Origin: JAJCYK01 sp965224285
GTDB taxonomy: Bacteria; Bacteroidota; Bacteroidia; Cytophagales; Cyclobacteriaceae
Assembly (NCBI GenBank): GCA_965224285.1
Contig: OZ245043.1
Span: forward strand, 5,118,934 to 5,182,933
Reading direction: 5' to 3'
Length of the DNA stretch: 64,000 nucleotides
Part shown: one piece after another, positions 44,491 to 53,150 of the stretch
Layout: each line of letters begins with the position of its first letter
Numbering within the stretch: position 1 is the stretch's first letter
The notes under the pieces: generated by a model
The model's input: only the letters and a program-made list of their open reading frames with translations
What the model was told of the DNA's origin: nothing
Database searches by the model: none
Made by a program: the position numbers and the translations under genes

Positions 44491-45594
44491 ATGAGTATCG
44501 ATTCCAGCGTTAAGAAGTTGTTAAAGGACAATCTGGTTATCGATGGACATAGTGATATATTGATCGCATTAACCGAAAATAGATTAGACATCGGAGAAGG
44601 AGTGAAAGTGCCATCGCCGGAAACTTGGGATGCCCCTCCGGAGTTAAAATATAATCCCTTGATAAAGTTCGGTTTCCATCCACACACTATTTACTTTGGT
44701 TGCGCTGGTCAATATGACCTTCCGAAATGGCGTAAGGCAGGTATAAATGTCCAATTATGTGCTGTTTACCTCGATGATTCCAAGCTTGAGGACTCCTTGG
44801 CCAGGGGATTGGAAATGGTCTATACTTTTCATCAAGTAGCCTCTCAATATGAGGAAATCAGCATATGTACCTGCGTCAAGGAAATTGAGTGCACTCAACA
44901 TCATCAAAAGATAGGATGGGTATTGACCTTTGAAGGCTGTGAAGCGCTGGGTGGTGACCTCAGGTTCTTGGATCTGTACTATAAATTGGGCTTAAGAGTG
45001 GCCAGCCTCACCCATACCCGCTCCAATGAGTACGCCAGGGGTTGTTGGGCCCAGGACGGCCCGGATGGACTTTCAGTTAAGGGCAGGCAGTTGGTGCAAC
45101 GGTTGCAGGACCTTCACATAGTTATTGATCTGGTTCATATCGGGGAGTCGGCGTTTTGGGAGATCATGGAAATTACCGAAGGGCCTCTAATCCTTTCTCA
45201 TAGCACCTCCACTATGTTTAACTCCACTCGTAAGGAGGATTTGGATGTGCTGGACGGTAGAATACCCAGGCCTCGTCTGGAACTACCACGGGATCAGAAA
45301 ATGTTGGAAGCCCTGGCAACCCGCAATGGAGTTTTGGGAATGATTTGGATCCTTTATCGTGACCTGGAGCATGCGGTAGATGACATCGAAACAGCGTTGG
45401 AGGTAATGGGACCTGATCATATTGGCTTGGGAAGTGATCTTTACGGGAATCAGCTCAACACTCCGGGCCTGGAGGATATTTCAAAATTACCAATTTTGGT
45501 CAAAGCTCTGCTCAAACGGGGCCATTCCGAAGATATGTTGAGGAAGTTCTTGGGAGGTAATTATATGAGAGTGTTTCGGCAGGTGTGGAGATGA
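44491..45594 (+). CDS. Membrane dipeptidase (peptidase M19)
   Basis: The 367-residue TIM-barrel metallo-dipeptidase binds two zinc ions: VIDGHSDIL gives His and Asp, FEGCEAL the bridging Glu, DLVHIGESAF a His, and LILSHSTSTMFN another. LASLTHTRSNEYARGCW-like text and GLGSDLYGN complete the family pattern. M19 enzymes cleave dipeptides, including D-amino-acid dipeptides. No signal peptide, so it is cytoplasmic. It is divergent from a YfcC transporter, consistent with import and cleavage of dipeptides. Confidence 0.93.
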   Translation: MSIDSSVKKLLKDNLVIDGHSDILIALTENRLDIGEGVKVPSPETWDAPPELKYNPLIKFGFHPHTIYFGCAGQYDLPKWRKAGINVQLCAVYLDDSKLEDSLARGLEMVYTFHQVASQYEEISICTCVKEIECTQHHQKIGWVLTFEGCEALGGDLRFLDLYYKLGLRVASLTHTRSNEYARGCWAQDGPDGLSVKGRQLVQRLQDLHIVIDLVHIGESAFWEIMEITEGPLILSHSTSTMFNSTRKEDLDVLDGRIPRPRLELPRDQKMLEALATRNGVLGMIWILYRDLEHAVDDIETALEVMGPDHIGLGSDLYGNQLNTPGLEDISKLPILVKALLKRGHSEDMLRKFLGGNYMRVFRQVWR

Positions 45595-45595
45595 T

Positions 45596-45661
45596 TGAAT
45601 TACGAATTACGAATGAGGAATGACGAATTGCAACAGTGAGGTAGGCCTAAATTTAGATAAT
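45596..45661. repeat. Dispersed repeat A, copy 1
   Basis: Begins AATTACGAATTACGAATGAG and ends GTGAGGTAGGCCTAAATTTAGA. Related copies are near 55893-55940, 57033-57096, 60371-60400 and 62064-62135. It begins 2 bp after the dipeptidase stop. Confidence 0.7.
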
Positions 45662-45710
45662 TTTAAACAATTAGTTAATGCCCAGCGATGGACTATTCTG
45701 TTCTCTGTAA

Positions 45711-47159
45711 TTACAACTTTCCGTCTTCTACTATTGCCTCCGCCTCAATTTCCACCAAATATTCTTCCCCAATCAGGTTGGCTTGAATCATAGTATTGGC
45801 CGGTTTGATGTGGCTGAATCTTTCCCCATGTGCCTTGGCTATCCCTTCCCAATCTTTTAAATACTTTATGTATACCCTGGTTCTTACCACGTCTTCCAAT
45901 GATGAGTTTAACGATTGCAGCACTCCTTCGATCTTGTCGATAATAAAATGAGTTTGACTAGCGGGATCATTACCCCCGATTACCTGTTCTTTATGAGTTG
46001 CGGTAGTGCCGGATATTAAAATGCGGTTCTTGGTCTTCACCGCCCGTGAATAACCTGCCATTTCTTCCCAAACGGTACCGCTAAGAATTCGTTCTCCGGA
46101 ATTAGTTTTTTGGGGTTTATATGGCTTGGGTAATCCACTGATATGATCGCTAAGGTCTCCCTTGGCTGTGAGAAATGGTGGCTTGCGGTACTCATCACCA
46201 CAGTCCCCTGGTATAGAGTTGAGGTTTTTTATTAAATCCTCAATTTCTTCCCGCTCCGTTTGGTTCAAAGAAATTTCCAATGCGTGAAGATTTTCTGCAA
46301 TATATTCGCTCTCGCCTAATCTGGCTCCAATTATTACACCAGCCACACCTGGTTTATCCAAAATGTACCGGGTGGCCACATTTGCCATGGAACAACGTTT
46401 ATCACTAGCAAGCTGGTTAAGTGCCACTAACAAATTTTGAAATTTTGACCATCCGCCTGCGGCATCGATATACCGTTTATATTTCATTTGAGACCAGGTA
46501 GCCAATGATTCAGGTTCTGGCTTCCCCAGCCATTTATGGGTAAGAAAACCTCCGGCTAAGGTTCCAAAGGCTAAAATTTTTACCCCGAATTGCTCACATA
46601 CTTCAGCCATCTTGTTGGAAGCCCTCAGGTCCAGTAATGAATAACTGATCTGATTAGACACCAGCTCAATACCACTGTCCAGCGCCATCTTCAAATGAAC
46701 GCTATCGAAATTGGTTACTCCTAAATTTTTGATCAGCCCCTTTTCCTTCAGTTCGTGAAGTTGATGGAGGTCGTCCAACCACGACGGATCCGGGTAGTTC
46801 CAGGCATGATATTGTAGGAGGTCGATTTGTGTGGATTTCAGGCGCTGCAGTGCTCGCTCTATTGCGGCCTGTATCTTGGATGGATGGGAAGGTCCGGGTT
46901 CCGGTACCCATTTAGTCAATAATTGTACTGGGTGCTGTTGATATTGTTCCCGGTAAATTCCCGCGATAAGCTCTGCAGAACCATAATGATCGGCCATATC
47001 GAAGGAGGTGATCCCGGCATTTACATAGGTCTGCAGAGCATGAGCCGCTCCATGTAAATCGATCTCTTGCTCACGCTCCATATCGGCAATTTGCCAAAGA
47101 CCGGCCACCATTCTGGAAATGCTAAGATTGTTTGAGAGTTTGATTTGAGGAATTTTCAT
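45711..47159 (-). CDS. Aldo/keto reductase fused to a YjgF/RidA-like domain
   Basis: A 482-residue protein of two domains. Residues 1 to about 320 are an AKR barrel: Asp and Tyr of FDMADHYGSAELIAG, Lys of LLTKWVPEP and His of LLQYHAWNYPDP make the catalytic tetrad. Residues about 345-482 form a YjgF/RidA-like domain (SRAVKTKNRILISGTTATH and DVVRTRVYIKYLKDWEGIA). The RidA catalytic Arg, normally in R-[ST]-x-x-x-V, is not at its place: the text reads PANTMIQANLIGEEYLVEIE, so imine hydrolysis is unlikely. The substrate is unknown. It is 9 bp downstream of an APC-family permease gene, so it may process an imported amine or amino acid. Confidence 0.9.
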   Translation of the reverse strand: MKIPQIKLSNNLSISRMVAGLWQIADMEREQEIDLHGAAHALQTYVNAGITSFDMADHYGSAELIAGIYREQYQQHPVQLLTKWVPEPGPSHPSKIQAAIERALQRLKSTQIDLLQYHAWNYPDPSWLDDLHQLHELKEKGLIKNLGVTNFDSVHLKMALDSGIELVSNQISYSLLDLRASNKMAEVCEQFGVKILAFGTLAGGFLTHKWLGKPEPESLATWSQMKYKRYIDAAGGWSKFQNLLVALNQLASDKRCSMANVATRYILDKPGVAGVIIGARLGESEYIAENLHALEISLNQTEREEIEDLIKNLNSIPGDCGDEYRKPPFLTAKGDLSDHISGLPKPYKPQKTNSGERILSGTVWEEMAGYSRAVKTKNRILISGTTATHKEQVIGGNDPASQTHFIIDKIEGVLQSLNSSLEDVVRTRVYIKYLKDWEGIAKAHGERFSHIKPANTMIQANLIGEEYLVEIEAEAIVEDGKL

Positions 47160-47168
47160 GCTACGTCT

Positions 47169-48641
47169 TCAGTGATCGGGTAATCTAGAGAAGTGAGATT
47201 TAAGATCGACTCCTGAATTTCTCAGTCTGTAATATTTTACCCAAAATACCAGCGATGCACTCAACATTACCAGCAGCCATACCGGGGTGGACTTAAAATA
47301 CCAGGCATCACTGCTTTGCAGATCCCGGATGACATGTACCATCAGGAAGCCTAATAGTGTAATGATACCGGCCGCGCCAATTAAAATTCTCCAAGCTGTC
47401 TTTGGTATGAAACTTATGCCGGCAGCTAGTCCGGGGTTCACCTGTGAAAGTGTGATCAAGGTGAGACAGGTCAAAATAAAATTTAACATCATAGAGGTCA
47501 CCATAATATCCACCCCTAAAAAGAAGTCTCCAGCAAAATGGCTGCCTAAAATACCCAAGGTAGCCATTAAACCGCTTCCTACTAAAGCTACATGCGGCGT
47601 TTGATATTTAATATGAATCCTGGAGATGGCTTTGGGAAATATGCTATCTTCCGCCCAGGCAAACATCAACCGGGATACCGACAACAGCATAGCCGGTAGA
47701 TCATTAATCAGCGCCACCGCAGCCCCCAATATAATTAAGGCACCTAAAACCGGGCTGATCACCGGACGTAACAAGCCGGGAGCGCTAACATCTCCTTGGG
47801 CTGCTTGCTGAGCCACGTATTGCCAGGGAACAGCATGATAAACTGCTGCGGTAAAAAGCATATAAAATGTGGCTACGCCCAACACAGTTATTCCAATAGC
47901 CAATGGTAAATTACGTCGGGGTTTATAGGCTTCACTGCCGGCCTGAGCGATGGAGTCGAACCCGATAAAGCTGGAAAATAATACTGCGGCCGCCGAAAAA
48001 ATCACCAATCCACCATCTAAAGTATTTTGCTGGTCATGGGATGTGACCTGTCCTTCTGGTAATGCCATGAGAAATTCTTCTGGTGAGGAACCGAAGCCAA
48101 TAACGATTACCAGAATTCCTAACAGAAACATCAGGATCATTAGCGGAATGAGCGTTTTCTGATATACGCCTGTTCCTTTTATATTGACCAGAACAAATCC
48201 CCACAATAGAACTAACGCCAGAATCACCCTGGTCAGACCCTGATCCAGCCAACTAGCTAAGTCGGCAAACGCCAGGAGCTCGGTAATTTCTTTAATGAAA
48301 GGGATGATCACGTATGCAATTACTCCAATAGCAATGGAAAGTCCGAACCATTGGGCAAAACTTGCAATAAACCCTAGGTAAGGATTCAGGCCCCGGCTGA
48401 CATAAATGTAACTCCCTCCGGCTAAAGGCATGGCAGTAGATAACGATGCGTATGCCAGGGCCGCCATCATGGCAGGTAAAGCAGCTAGTAAGAAAGCCGG
48501 GATCACATCAGGTCCTATTCCCGGTACATGCCGCTGTATCATGAAGGGCACAATATAAATCGAGGCTCCCAGCATTGAGCAAATGCCGGTGGCAATCAAG
48601 CCCCATAATCCCAGACTGCGAGGTAGTAGGTTCACACTCAT
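47169..48641 (-). CDS. APC-family amino acid permease
   Basis: The 490 residues form 12-13 membrane helices. LGLWGLIATGICSMLGASIYI is the N-terminal APC motif with unwound helix 1, and SSFIGFDSIAQAGSEAYKPR is the helix 6 region. The C-terminal text shows further helices. These permeases exchange or symport amino acids or amines. The AKR-RidA fusion follows 9 bp later on the same strand, a probable operon. Substrate unknown. Confidence 0.92.
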   Translation of the reverse strand: MSVNLLPRSLGLWGLIATGICSMLGASIYIVPFMIQRHVPGIGPDVIPAFLLAALPAMMAALAYASLSTAMPLAGGSYIYVSRGLNPYLGFIASFAQWFGLSIAIGVIAYVIIPFIKEITELLAFADLASWLDQGLTRVILALVLLWGFVLVNIKGTGVYQKTLIPLMILMFLLGILVIVIGFGSSPEEFLMALPEGQVTSHDQQNTLDGGLVIFSAAAVLFSSFIGFDSIAQAGSEAYKPRRNLPLAIGITVLGVATFYMLFTAAVYHAVPWQYVAQQAAQGDVSAPGLLRPVISPVLGALIILGAAVALINDLPAMLLSVSRLMFAWAEDSIFPKAISRIHIKYQTPHVALVGSGLMATLGILGSHFAGDFFLGVDIMVTSMMLNFILTCLTLITLSQVNPGLAAGISFIPKTAWRILIGAAGIITLLGFLMVHVIRDLQSSDAWYFKSTPVWLLVMLSASLVFWVKYYRLRNSGVDLKSHFSRLPDH

Positions 48642-48790
48642 GATTCAGAATGTAAGTATAAGAAAACTTTAATTACCATATCCTGCCCTAGGGTCATTCC
48701 AAGAAGGCTTACTTTTCCTGGAATCAACTATTATATTATTAGCTCAACTTTTAAGCTCAATGTGTTGTTATCTACCTGAGGTATAAAATA

Positions 48791-49258
48791 ATGCGTTACC
48801 TGGGATTATTCTTCATTTTTTGGATCAGCGCCTGCACGAACGAATCCGATGGACTATCGGTTCCCGGACCCACCGGTATTCCCGGTTCTTTTATCGATAT
48901 TGAGGAATTGGTGGGGTTATGGGAAGCCCGGTCTGCTGTTATTGCATTGCCAACCAGTCATATAGGAAATGAAATCGTTACTTCGAAAAATAAAGTAATC
49001 CTGGAGGTTCAATTCGACGGTAGATTTGTCCTCGCTATTAATCGAGTTGAGGGTAAATCTGCGGTAATTAGTGGGCAATTTAGCACCGAAAATGGAATAT
49101 TCCTGGTGCACTTGGATGATAGCCCAGGTACGGTAGAGTCCTGGCAAGTACAGTTACGCAATGATCTTTTAAAGTTGAGGGGCCCTCTGCCTTATGATGT
49201 GAATGAAGACGGCTTTCTGGATCCTGCCGAAATAGTGCTGGACTTGATCCGAGGCTAA
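48791..49258 (+). CDS. Lipoprotein of unknown function
   Basis: The 155 residues have a lipoprotein signal (MRYLGLFFIFWISACTNESD; Cys 15 lipidated) and a beta-rich mature domain (LEVQFDGRFVLAINRVEG) that ends with PYDVNEDGFLDPAEIVLDLI, an EF-hand-like D-x-N-x-D-G loop that may bind calcium. No named family. It stands alone. Confidence 0.65.
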   Translation: MRYLGLFFIFWISACTNESDGLSVPGPTGIPGSFIDIEELVGLWEARSAVIALPTSHIGNEIVTSKNKVILEVQFDGRFVLAINRVEGKSAVISGQFSTENGIFLVHLDDSPGTVESWQVQLRNDLLKLRGPLPYDVNEDGFLDPAEIVLDLIRG

Positions 49259-49370
49259 CTTGCTAAGGATACTTTTCATTTCTTCAGACATAACCTGGCC
49301 GATCCACTCTACGGTAAGGCTTCTTTAATATTTTCTTATATTGGGTGGTTTAAAACCCTGCTTTCCCCGC

Positions 49371-50741
49371 ATGGATGCCATGATAAATTCTCCTTACTGG
49401 CCTTTTGCCGTACTTATTCTGGGAATTATCGCAGTAGTGGTGATGATTTCCCGTTTCAAAATTCATCCTTTTATCGCCCTTATAGTGGCTGCAGTGTTGG
49501 TCGGTTTACTATCGCCTGTTCTGCCCGGCATTGAAGATCGTCATCATGTGATGTGGGCGGTAGAACTTCCCATGACAGAATTCGGGGTAGTTGCCGGTAA
49601 GATAGCCTGGGTGATTGCCCTGGCGGCGGTAATTGGAACCGCTATGATGCAAAGCGGTGCAGCTCAAAGGATTGTAAACTGGTTGATCGGCGCCTTGGGG
49701 GAGAGGTTTGCCGCTATTGCCTTATTGATAAGCGGATTTGTATTGTCCATTCCAGTCTTTTTCGATACGGTATTCTTTCTACTGATCCCATTAGCAGTGG
49801 CTCTGGCGGTAAAGACCGGAAGAAATTATTTGTTATACGTTATGGCCATGGCCGGCGGTGCTGCTATAACCCATAGCTTGGTTCCACCCACCCCCGGTCC
49901 GCTTATCATGGCCGAAACGCTTCAGCTGGATCTGGGCTTGACCATATTGGCGGGATTGGCAGGCGGTATTTTACCAGCTGTGGCGGTACTGGTAGTGAGC
50001 CGCCGATTGAATGCTAATCTGGACATCCCCATAAGAGTAGAAATCACTGCTTCGGAGGAAAATACCTCCCAGCCCTCATTATTGTGGTCTTTGCTGCCGG
50101 TGTTGGCGCCTATATTGCTGATCAGTATGGCTTCCGTAACTGAGGTGATCACTGGGACTTTGCCATCGTGGTTGGCTTTCTGGGGTAATAAAAATGTAGC
50201 GATGGCAGTTGGTACCGGCATAGCTCTAGTATTATGGTGGAGGAAAAAACAAATGATAGGCGAAGAACTGTGGCGAGAAGTGGGTAAGCCATTGGAAATA
50301 GCGGGAATTATAATACTTATTACCAGTGCTGGTGGAGCCTTTGGCGCAATGATCAAGCATAGTGGGATCGGAAGCGCTATTGAAACATTGACAGAAAGTT
50401 TTAAGATCTCCTTTATCCTGCTGGCCTGGCTAATCTCAGCGGTAATGAAAACTGCTCAGGGTTCAAGCACTGTGGCTATGATCACTACTTCCAGTATTAT
50501 GTTGGCTTTATTAAGCGCCGGCATAGAATTGCCTTACCATCCCATGTACCTGCTACTGGCTATTGGATTTGGCTCATTGTTTATCTCCTGGATGAATGAT
50601 AGCGGATTCTGGGTGGTGGCCAAAATGAGTGGGTTGACAGAAAAAGAGGCCTTACAGACCTGGACGGTATTATTAGCGGTCATTGCGGTAGTGGGACTTT
50701 TCCAGGTTTTGCTGTTTTCCTGGTTAATCCCAATGGTTTAA
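49371..50741 (+). CDS. GntP-family gluconate/sugar-acid:H+ symporter
   Basis: Start at the ATG at 49371 (456 residues; 49380 is an alternative). About 12 helices. IHPFIALIVAAVLVGLLSPV, VFFDTVFFLLIPLAVALAVK, THSLVPPTPGPLIMAETL, KTAQGSSTVAMITTSSIM and SWMNDSGFWVV are classical GntP signatures. It imports gluconate or a similar aldonate. It is followed 9 bp later by a DenD-like gene and then an SDR, so the substrate may be a four-carbon acid such as erythronate or threonate. Confidence 0.93.
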   Translation: MDAMINSPYWPFAVLILGIIAVVVMISRFKIHPFIALIVAAVLVGLLSPVLPGIEDRHHVMWAVELPMTEFGVVAGKIAWVIALAAVIGTAMMQSGAAQRIVNWLIGALGERFAAIALLISGFVLSIPVFFDTVFFLLIPLAVALAVKTGRNYLLYVMAMAGGAAITHSLVPPTPGPLIMAETLQLDLGLTILAGLAGGILPAVAVLVVSRRLNANLDIPIRVEITASEENTSQPSLLWSLLPVLAPILLISMASVTEVITGTLPSWLAFWGNKNVAMAVGTGIALVLWWRKKQMIGEELWREVGKPLEIAGIIILITSAGGAFGAMIKHSGIGSAIETLTESFKISFILLAWLISAVMKTAQGSSTVAMITTSSIMLALLSAGIELPYHPMYLLLAIGFGSLFISWMNDSGFWVVAKMSGLTEKEALQTWTVLLAVIAVVGLFQVLLFSWLIPMV

Positions 50742-50750
50742 GTACAGCTT

Positions 50751-51719
50751 ATGAAAGTGGTCATACTCGGTGCGGCAGGATTTTTAGGAAGGAGGCTGGC
50801 AAAAGCATTGCTTGATCAGGGGTTCCTGAACGTGGAAGGTGAAAAGCAGCAAATCACCCAGCTCATACTGTGTGACAATCGATCCTTTACCTTTCTACAA
50901 GATAACCCCATAGTAAGTATTGTACCCCAGGATATTACTCGATTTGAAGAGTTTAACCAATGGCTGGATCACAAGGTTGGGGTAATCTTCCATTTGGCAG
51001 CAGTAGTCAGCGGTGAGGCTGAGAAAAACTTTGATCTGGGGATGAAAGTAAACCTGGAGGCTAGCCGTCAATTGCTTGAAACTTTGAGAAAGCAGGGAAC
51101 TAACCCGGTGTTGGTATTTACCAGCAGTTGTGCGGTTTTTGGAGGGGATTTAGAGGAACAGGTAAGGGATGATACCGCTCCCAACCCACAAAGTTCATAT
51201 GGCACTCAAAAGGCGATGATTGACTTGTTGATCAATGACTATAGTAGAAGAGGTTTTATAAACGGCAGGGCCCTAAGGTTGCCCACCATTGCGGTGCGTC
51301 CCGGTAAACCCAATCAAGCTACTTCATCATTTGTTAGTTCTGTCATCAGGGAACCTCTACAGGGTCGGACAGCTAACTCCCCGGTGGATCCAGGCACCCC
51401 TATCTGGGTTCTTTCACCCCGCAAAGTGGTGGAGAATTTAATCCATGCGGCTCAGTTACCCGCTTCGGCATTGGGTTTAAATCGAGTGGTGAATTTACCT
51501 GGATTGACTACTACCGTGGGCCAATGGGTTGACGGTTTGGCGCAGGTGGCAGGGGAAAAGACCTTGGAGTTGGTGAGTTGGGAGCCCGATGAATTCTTAC
51601 AGAGTATAGTGCTTACCTGGCCGGCTAATTTCAATACCGCCAGAGCTTTGGAATTGGGATTCCAAGGCGATCAGTCGGTGGAAGAGATCATTGAGATATT
51701 TAAGGAGGAGGAATTATGA
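50751..51719 (+). CDS. DenD-like D-erythronate dehydrogenase (extended SDR)
   Basis: The 322-residue extended SDR has the NAD motif GAAGFLG near residue 7, the tail VIFHLAAVVSGEAEKNFDLG, and the catalytic triad in SSCAVFG and SYGTQKAM. This and the text VFTSSCAVFGGDLEEQV, RLPTIAVRPGKPNQATSSF and SPRKVVENLIHAAQLP match DenD-type D-erythronate dehydrogenase, which oxidises the C2 hydroxyl of four-carbon sugar acids. It sits between a GntP symporter and an SDR and overlaps the latter by 4 bp. The exact substrate remains inferred. Confidence 0.8.
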   Translation: MKVVILGAAGFLGRRLAKALLDQGFLNVEGEKQQITQLILCDNRSFTFLQDNPIVSIVPQDITRFEEFNQWLDHKVGVIFHLAAVVSGEAEKNFDLGMKVNLEASRQLLETLRKQGTNPVLVFTSSCAVFGGDLEEQVRDDTAPNPQSSYGTQKAMIDLLINDYSRRGFINGRALRLPTIAVRPGKPNQATSSFVSSVIREPLQGRTANSPVDPGTPIWVLSPRKVVENLIHAAQLPASALGLNRVVNLPGLTTTVGQWVDGLAQVAGEKTLELVSWEPDEFLQSIVLTWPANFNTARALELGFQGDQSVEEIIEIFKEEEL

Positions 51720-52462
51720 AGAAAATAGCTATGGTGACCGGAGCGGGCTCCGGCATTGGGCGGGCTTCGGCACTAGCACTAGTGAAAAAAGGATTCGCAG
51801 TGGTTTTATGTGGCCGCAATAAGAGTTCGCTGGAAGGCACTGCGGCTCGGGTGAAGGATGTCACTCAAACTCTGGTAGTGCCTGCAGATGTAGGGGATCT
51901 TCGCTCGGTAGAATTATTATTTGAAGCTACAAAAGAGCGTTTTGGCAGACTGGATATGTTATTTAATAATGCAGGGATCAATACCGGTAATTTTAAATTG
52001 GATGAGCTTCCTTTGGAGGAATGGCAACGGGTGGTTAATACTAATTTAACCGGCGCCTTTTTATGTACCCAGCAGGCCTTTAAGCTAATGAAAGGGCAGC
52101 AACCGGCAGGGGGACGCATTATAAATAATGGGTCCATATCCGCTTCGGTACCCCGGCCTCATTCTGTAGCTTATACTGCTACCAAGCACGCTATTACCGG
52201 ACTGACCAAGTCCACTGCGTTGGACGGCCGCCAATATGATATTGCTTGCGGGCAAATAGACATTGGAAATGCCGCTACTGATATGACCGGTGAGATGAGC
52301 AGTGGGGTTCCTCAGGCGGATGGGTCCATTGCTCCAGAACCCACCATGGATTTAAATCATGTAGCTGAAGCAGTGGTTTACATGGCATGCCTGCCCCTGA
52401 GCGCTAATGTGCTGAATATGACGGTCATGGCTACCAAAATGCCTTTTGTGGGAAGAGGGTAA
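51716..52462 (+). CDS. Short-chain dehydrogenase/reductase
   Basis: The 248-residue classical SDR has TGAGSGIGRASALAL, LFNNAGINTG, and a Ser (NGSISASVPRP) with AYTATKHA as the catalytic Ser-Tyr-Lys. Its ATG overlaps the stop of the DenD-like gene (ATGA). It is the third gene of the sugar-acid operon and probably oxidises or reduces an intermediate of that pathway. Substrate unknown. Confidence 0.92.
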   Translation: MKKIAMVTGAGSGIGRASALALVKKGFAVVLCGRNKSSLEGTAARVKDVTQTLVVPADVGDLRSVELLFEATKERFGRLDMLFNNAGINTGNFKLDELPLEEWQRVVNTNLTGAFLCTQQAFKLMKGQQPAGGRIINNGSISASVPRPHSVAYTATKHAITGLTKSTALDGRQYDIACGQIDIGNAATDMTGEMSSGVPQADGSIAPEPTMDLNHVAEAVVYMACLPLSANVLNMTVMATKMPFVGRG

Positions 52463-52464
52463 TA

Positions 52465-52538
52465 ATCGGGTTTTTCCCCGATATATTTGCATATCGGGAT
52501 TTTTCCCGATATTATTGATTATCGGACATTTATTCGAT
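52465..52538 (+). promoter_or_regulatory. Three 18-bp palindromes at 28-bp spacing (SatD operator array)
   Basis: Site 1: ATCGGG-TTTTTC-CCCGAT (52465-52482). Site 2: ATCGGG-ATTTTT-CCCGAT (52493-52510). Site 3: ATCGGA-CATTTA-TTCGAT (52521-52538), imperfect. Starts are exactly 28 bp apart, and site 3 ends 6 bp before the satD ATG at 52545. There is no Shine-Dalgarno sequence in the remaining gap. Repression by an HTH protein, most simply SatD itself, is inferred. Confidence 0.8.
52482..52489 (+). promoter_or_regulatory. Candidate -7 box of the satD promoter
   Basis: TATATTTG matches the Bacteroidota consensus TAnnTTTG exactly. It lies between palindromes 1 and 2, so a protein bound to either would block RNA polymerase. 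No good -33 box was seen upstream. Confidence 0.45.
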
Positions 52539-52544
52539 ATTTAA

Positions 52545-53150
52545 ATGACTATTACCAGCGTAATTACCGGAGATATTGTCAACTCCCGATTAGACAAAAG
52601 CGGATCCTGGCTTAAGGCCTTAAAGGAGGCCTTAAAGCGGTACGGGGATGAACCGCTTAATTGGGAAATTTACCGGGGAGACAGCTTTCAGTTGGAGTTA
52701 GCTCCCGCTGAAGCCCTGGAGGCTGTATTATATATAAAAGCATGTATAAAGCAATATATAGAACTGGATGCGCGTATGGCCATTGGAGTGGGAGAGAAGA
52801 CTAGAAACACCCCCAAAATTACTGAGGCTAACGGCAGTGCTTTTATCAATTCCGGAAAGTGTTTTGAGGCGCTCAATAAACACACTTTAGGGTTTTGCAG
52901 TCCCTGGCCGGAGTTGGATGAGGAGATTAATTTAAATCTTACCTTAGCTTCACTGGCCATAGATCACTGGAGCCGCAATGCATCAAGAATTATCAAGGTA
53001 GCTATGGAACATCCCGAGCTAACCCAAAACCAGCTGGCTAAAAAGCTGGATAAAACCCAGAGCACCATCAGCGAAAGCCTGTCCCGGGCGGGATATGATG
53101 AGATGATGCAATTGGAAACGCGCTACCGACATCTAATTACAAACCGTTGA
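52545..53150 (+). CDS. satD: SatD-family protein, cyclase-like N-domain plus helix-turn-helix
   Basis: The 201 residues match the SatD family. The N-terminal part (1-110) has VITGDIVNSR (D10), EIYRGDSFQLEL (D46), ARMAIGVGEKT and ANGSAFINSGKCFEAL. The order of these motifs parallels the metal-binding Asp, second Asp, central strand and Asn/Arg region of class III nucleotidyl cyclases. I infer a shared fold; activity is not shown. The C-terminal part is a helix-turn-helix (about 160-182: TQNQLAKKLDKTQSTISESL). The upstream triple palindrome suggests that SatD controls its own operon. The DUF3307 gene starts inside its stop codon. Confidence 0.88.
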   Translation: MTITSVITGDIVNSRLDKSGSWLKALKEALKRYGDEPLNWEIYRGDSFQLELAPAEALEAVLYIKACIKQYIELDARMAIGVGEKTRNTPKITEANGSAFINSGKCFEALNKHTLGFCSPWPELDEEINLNLTLASLAIDHWSRNASRIIKVAMEHPELTQNQLAKKLDKTQSTISESLSRAGYDEMMQLETRYRHLITNR

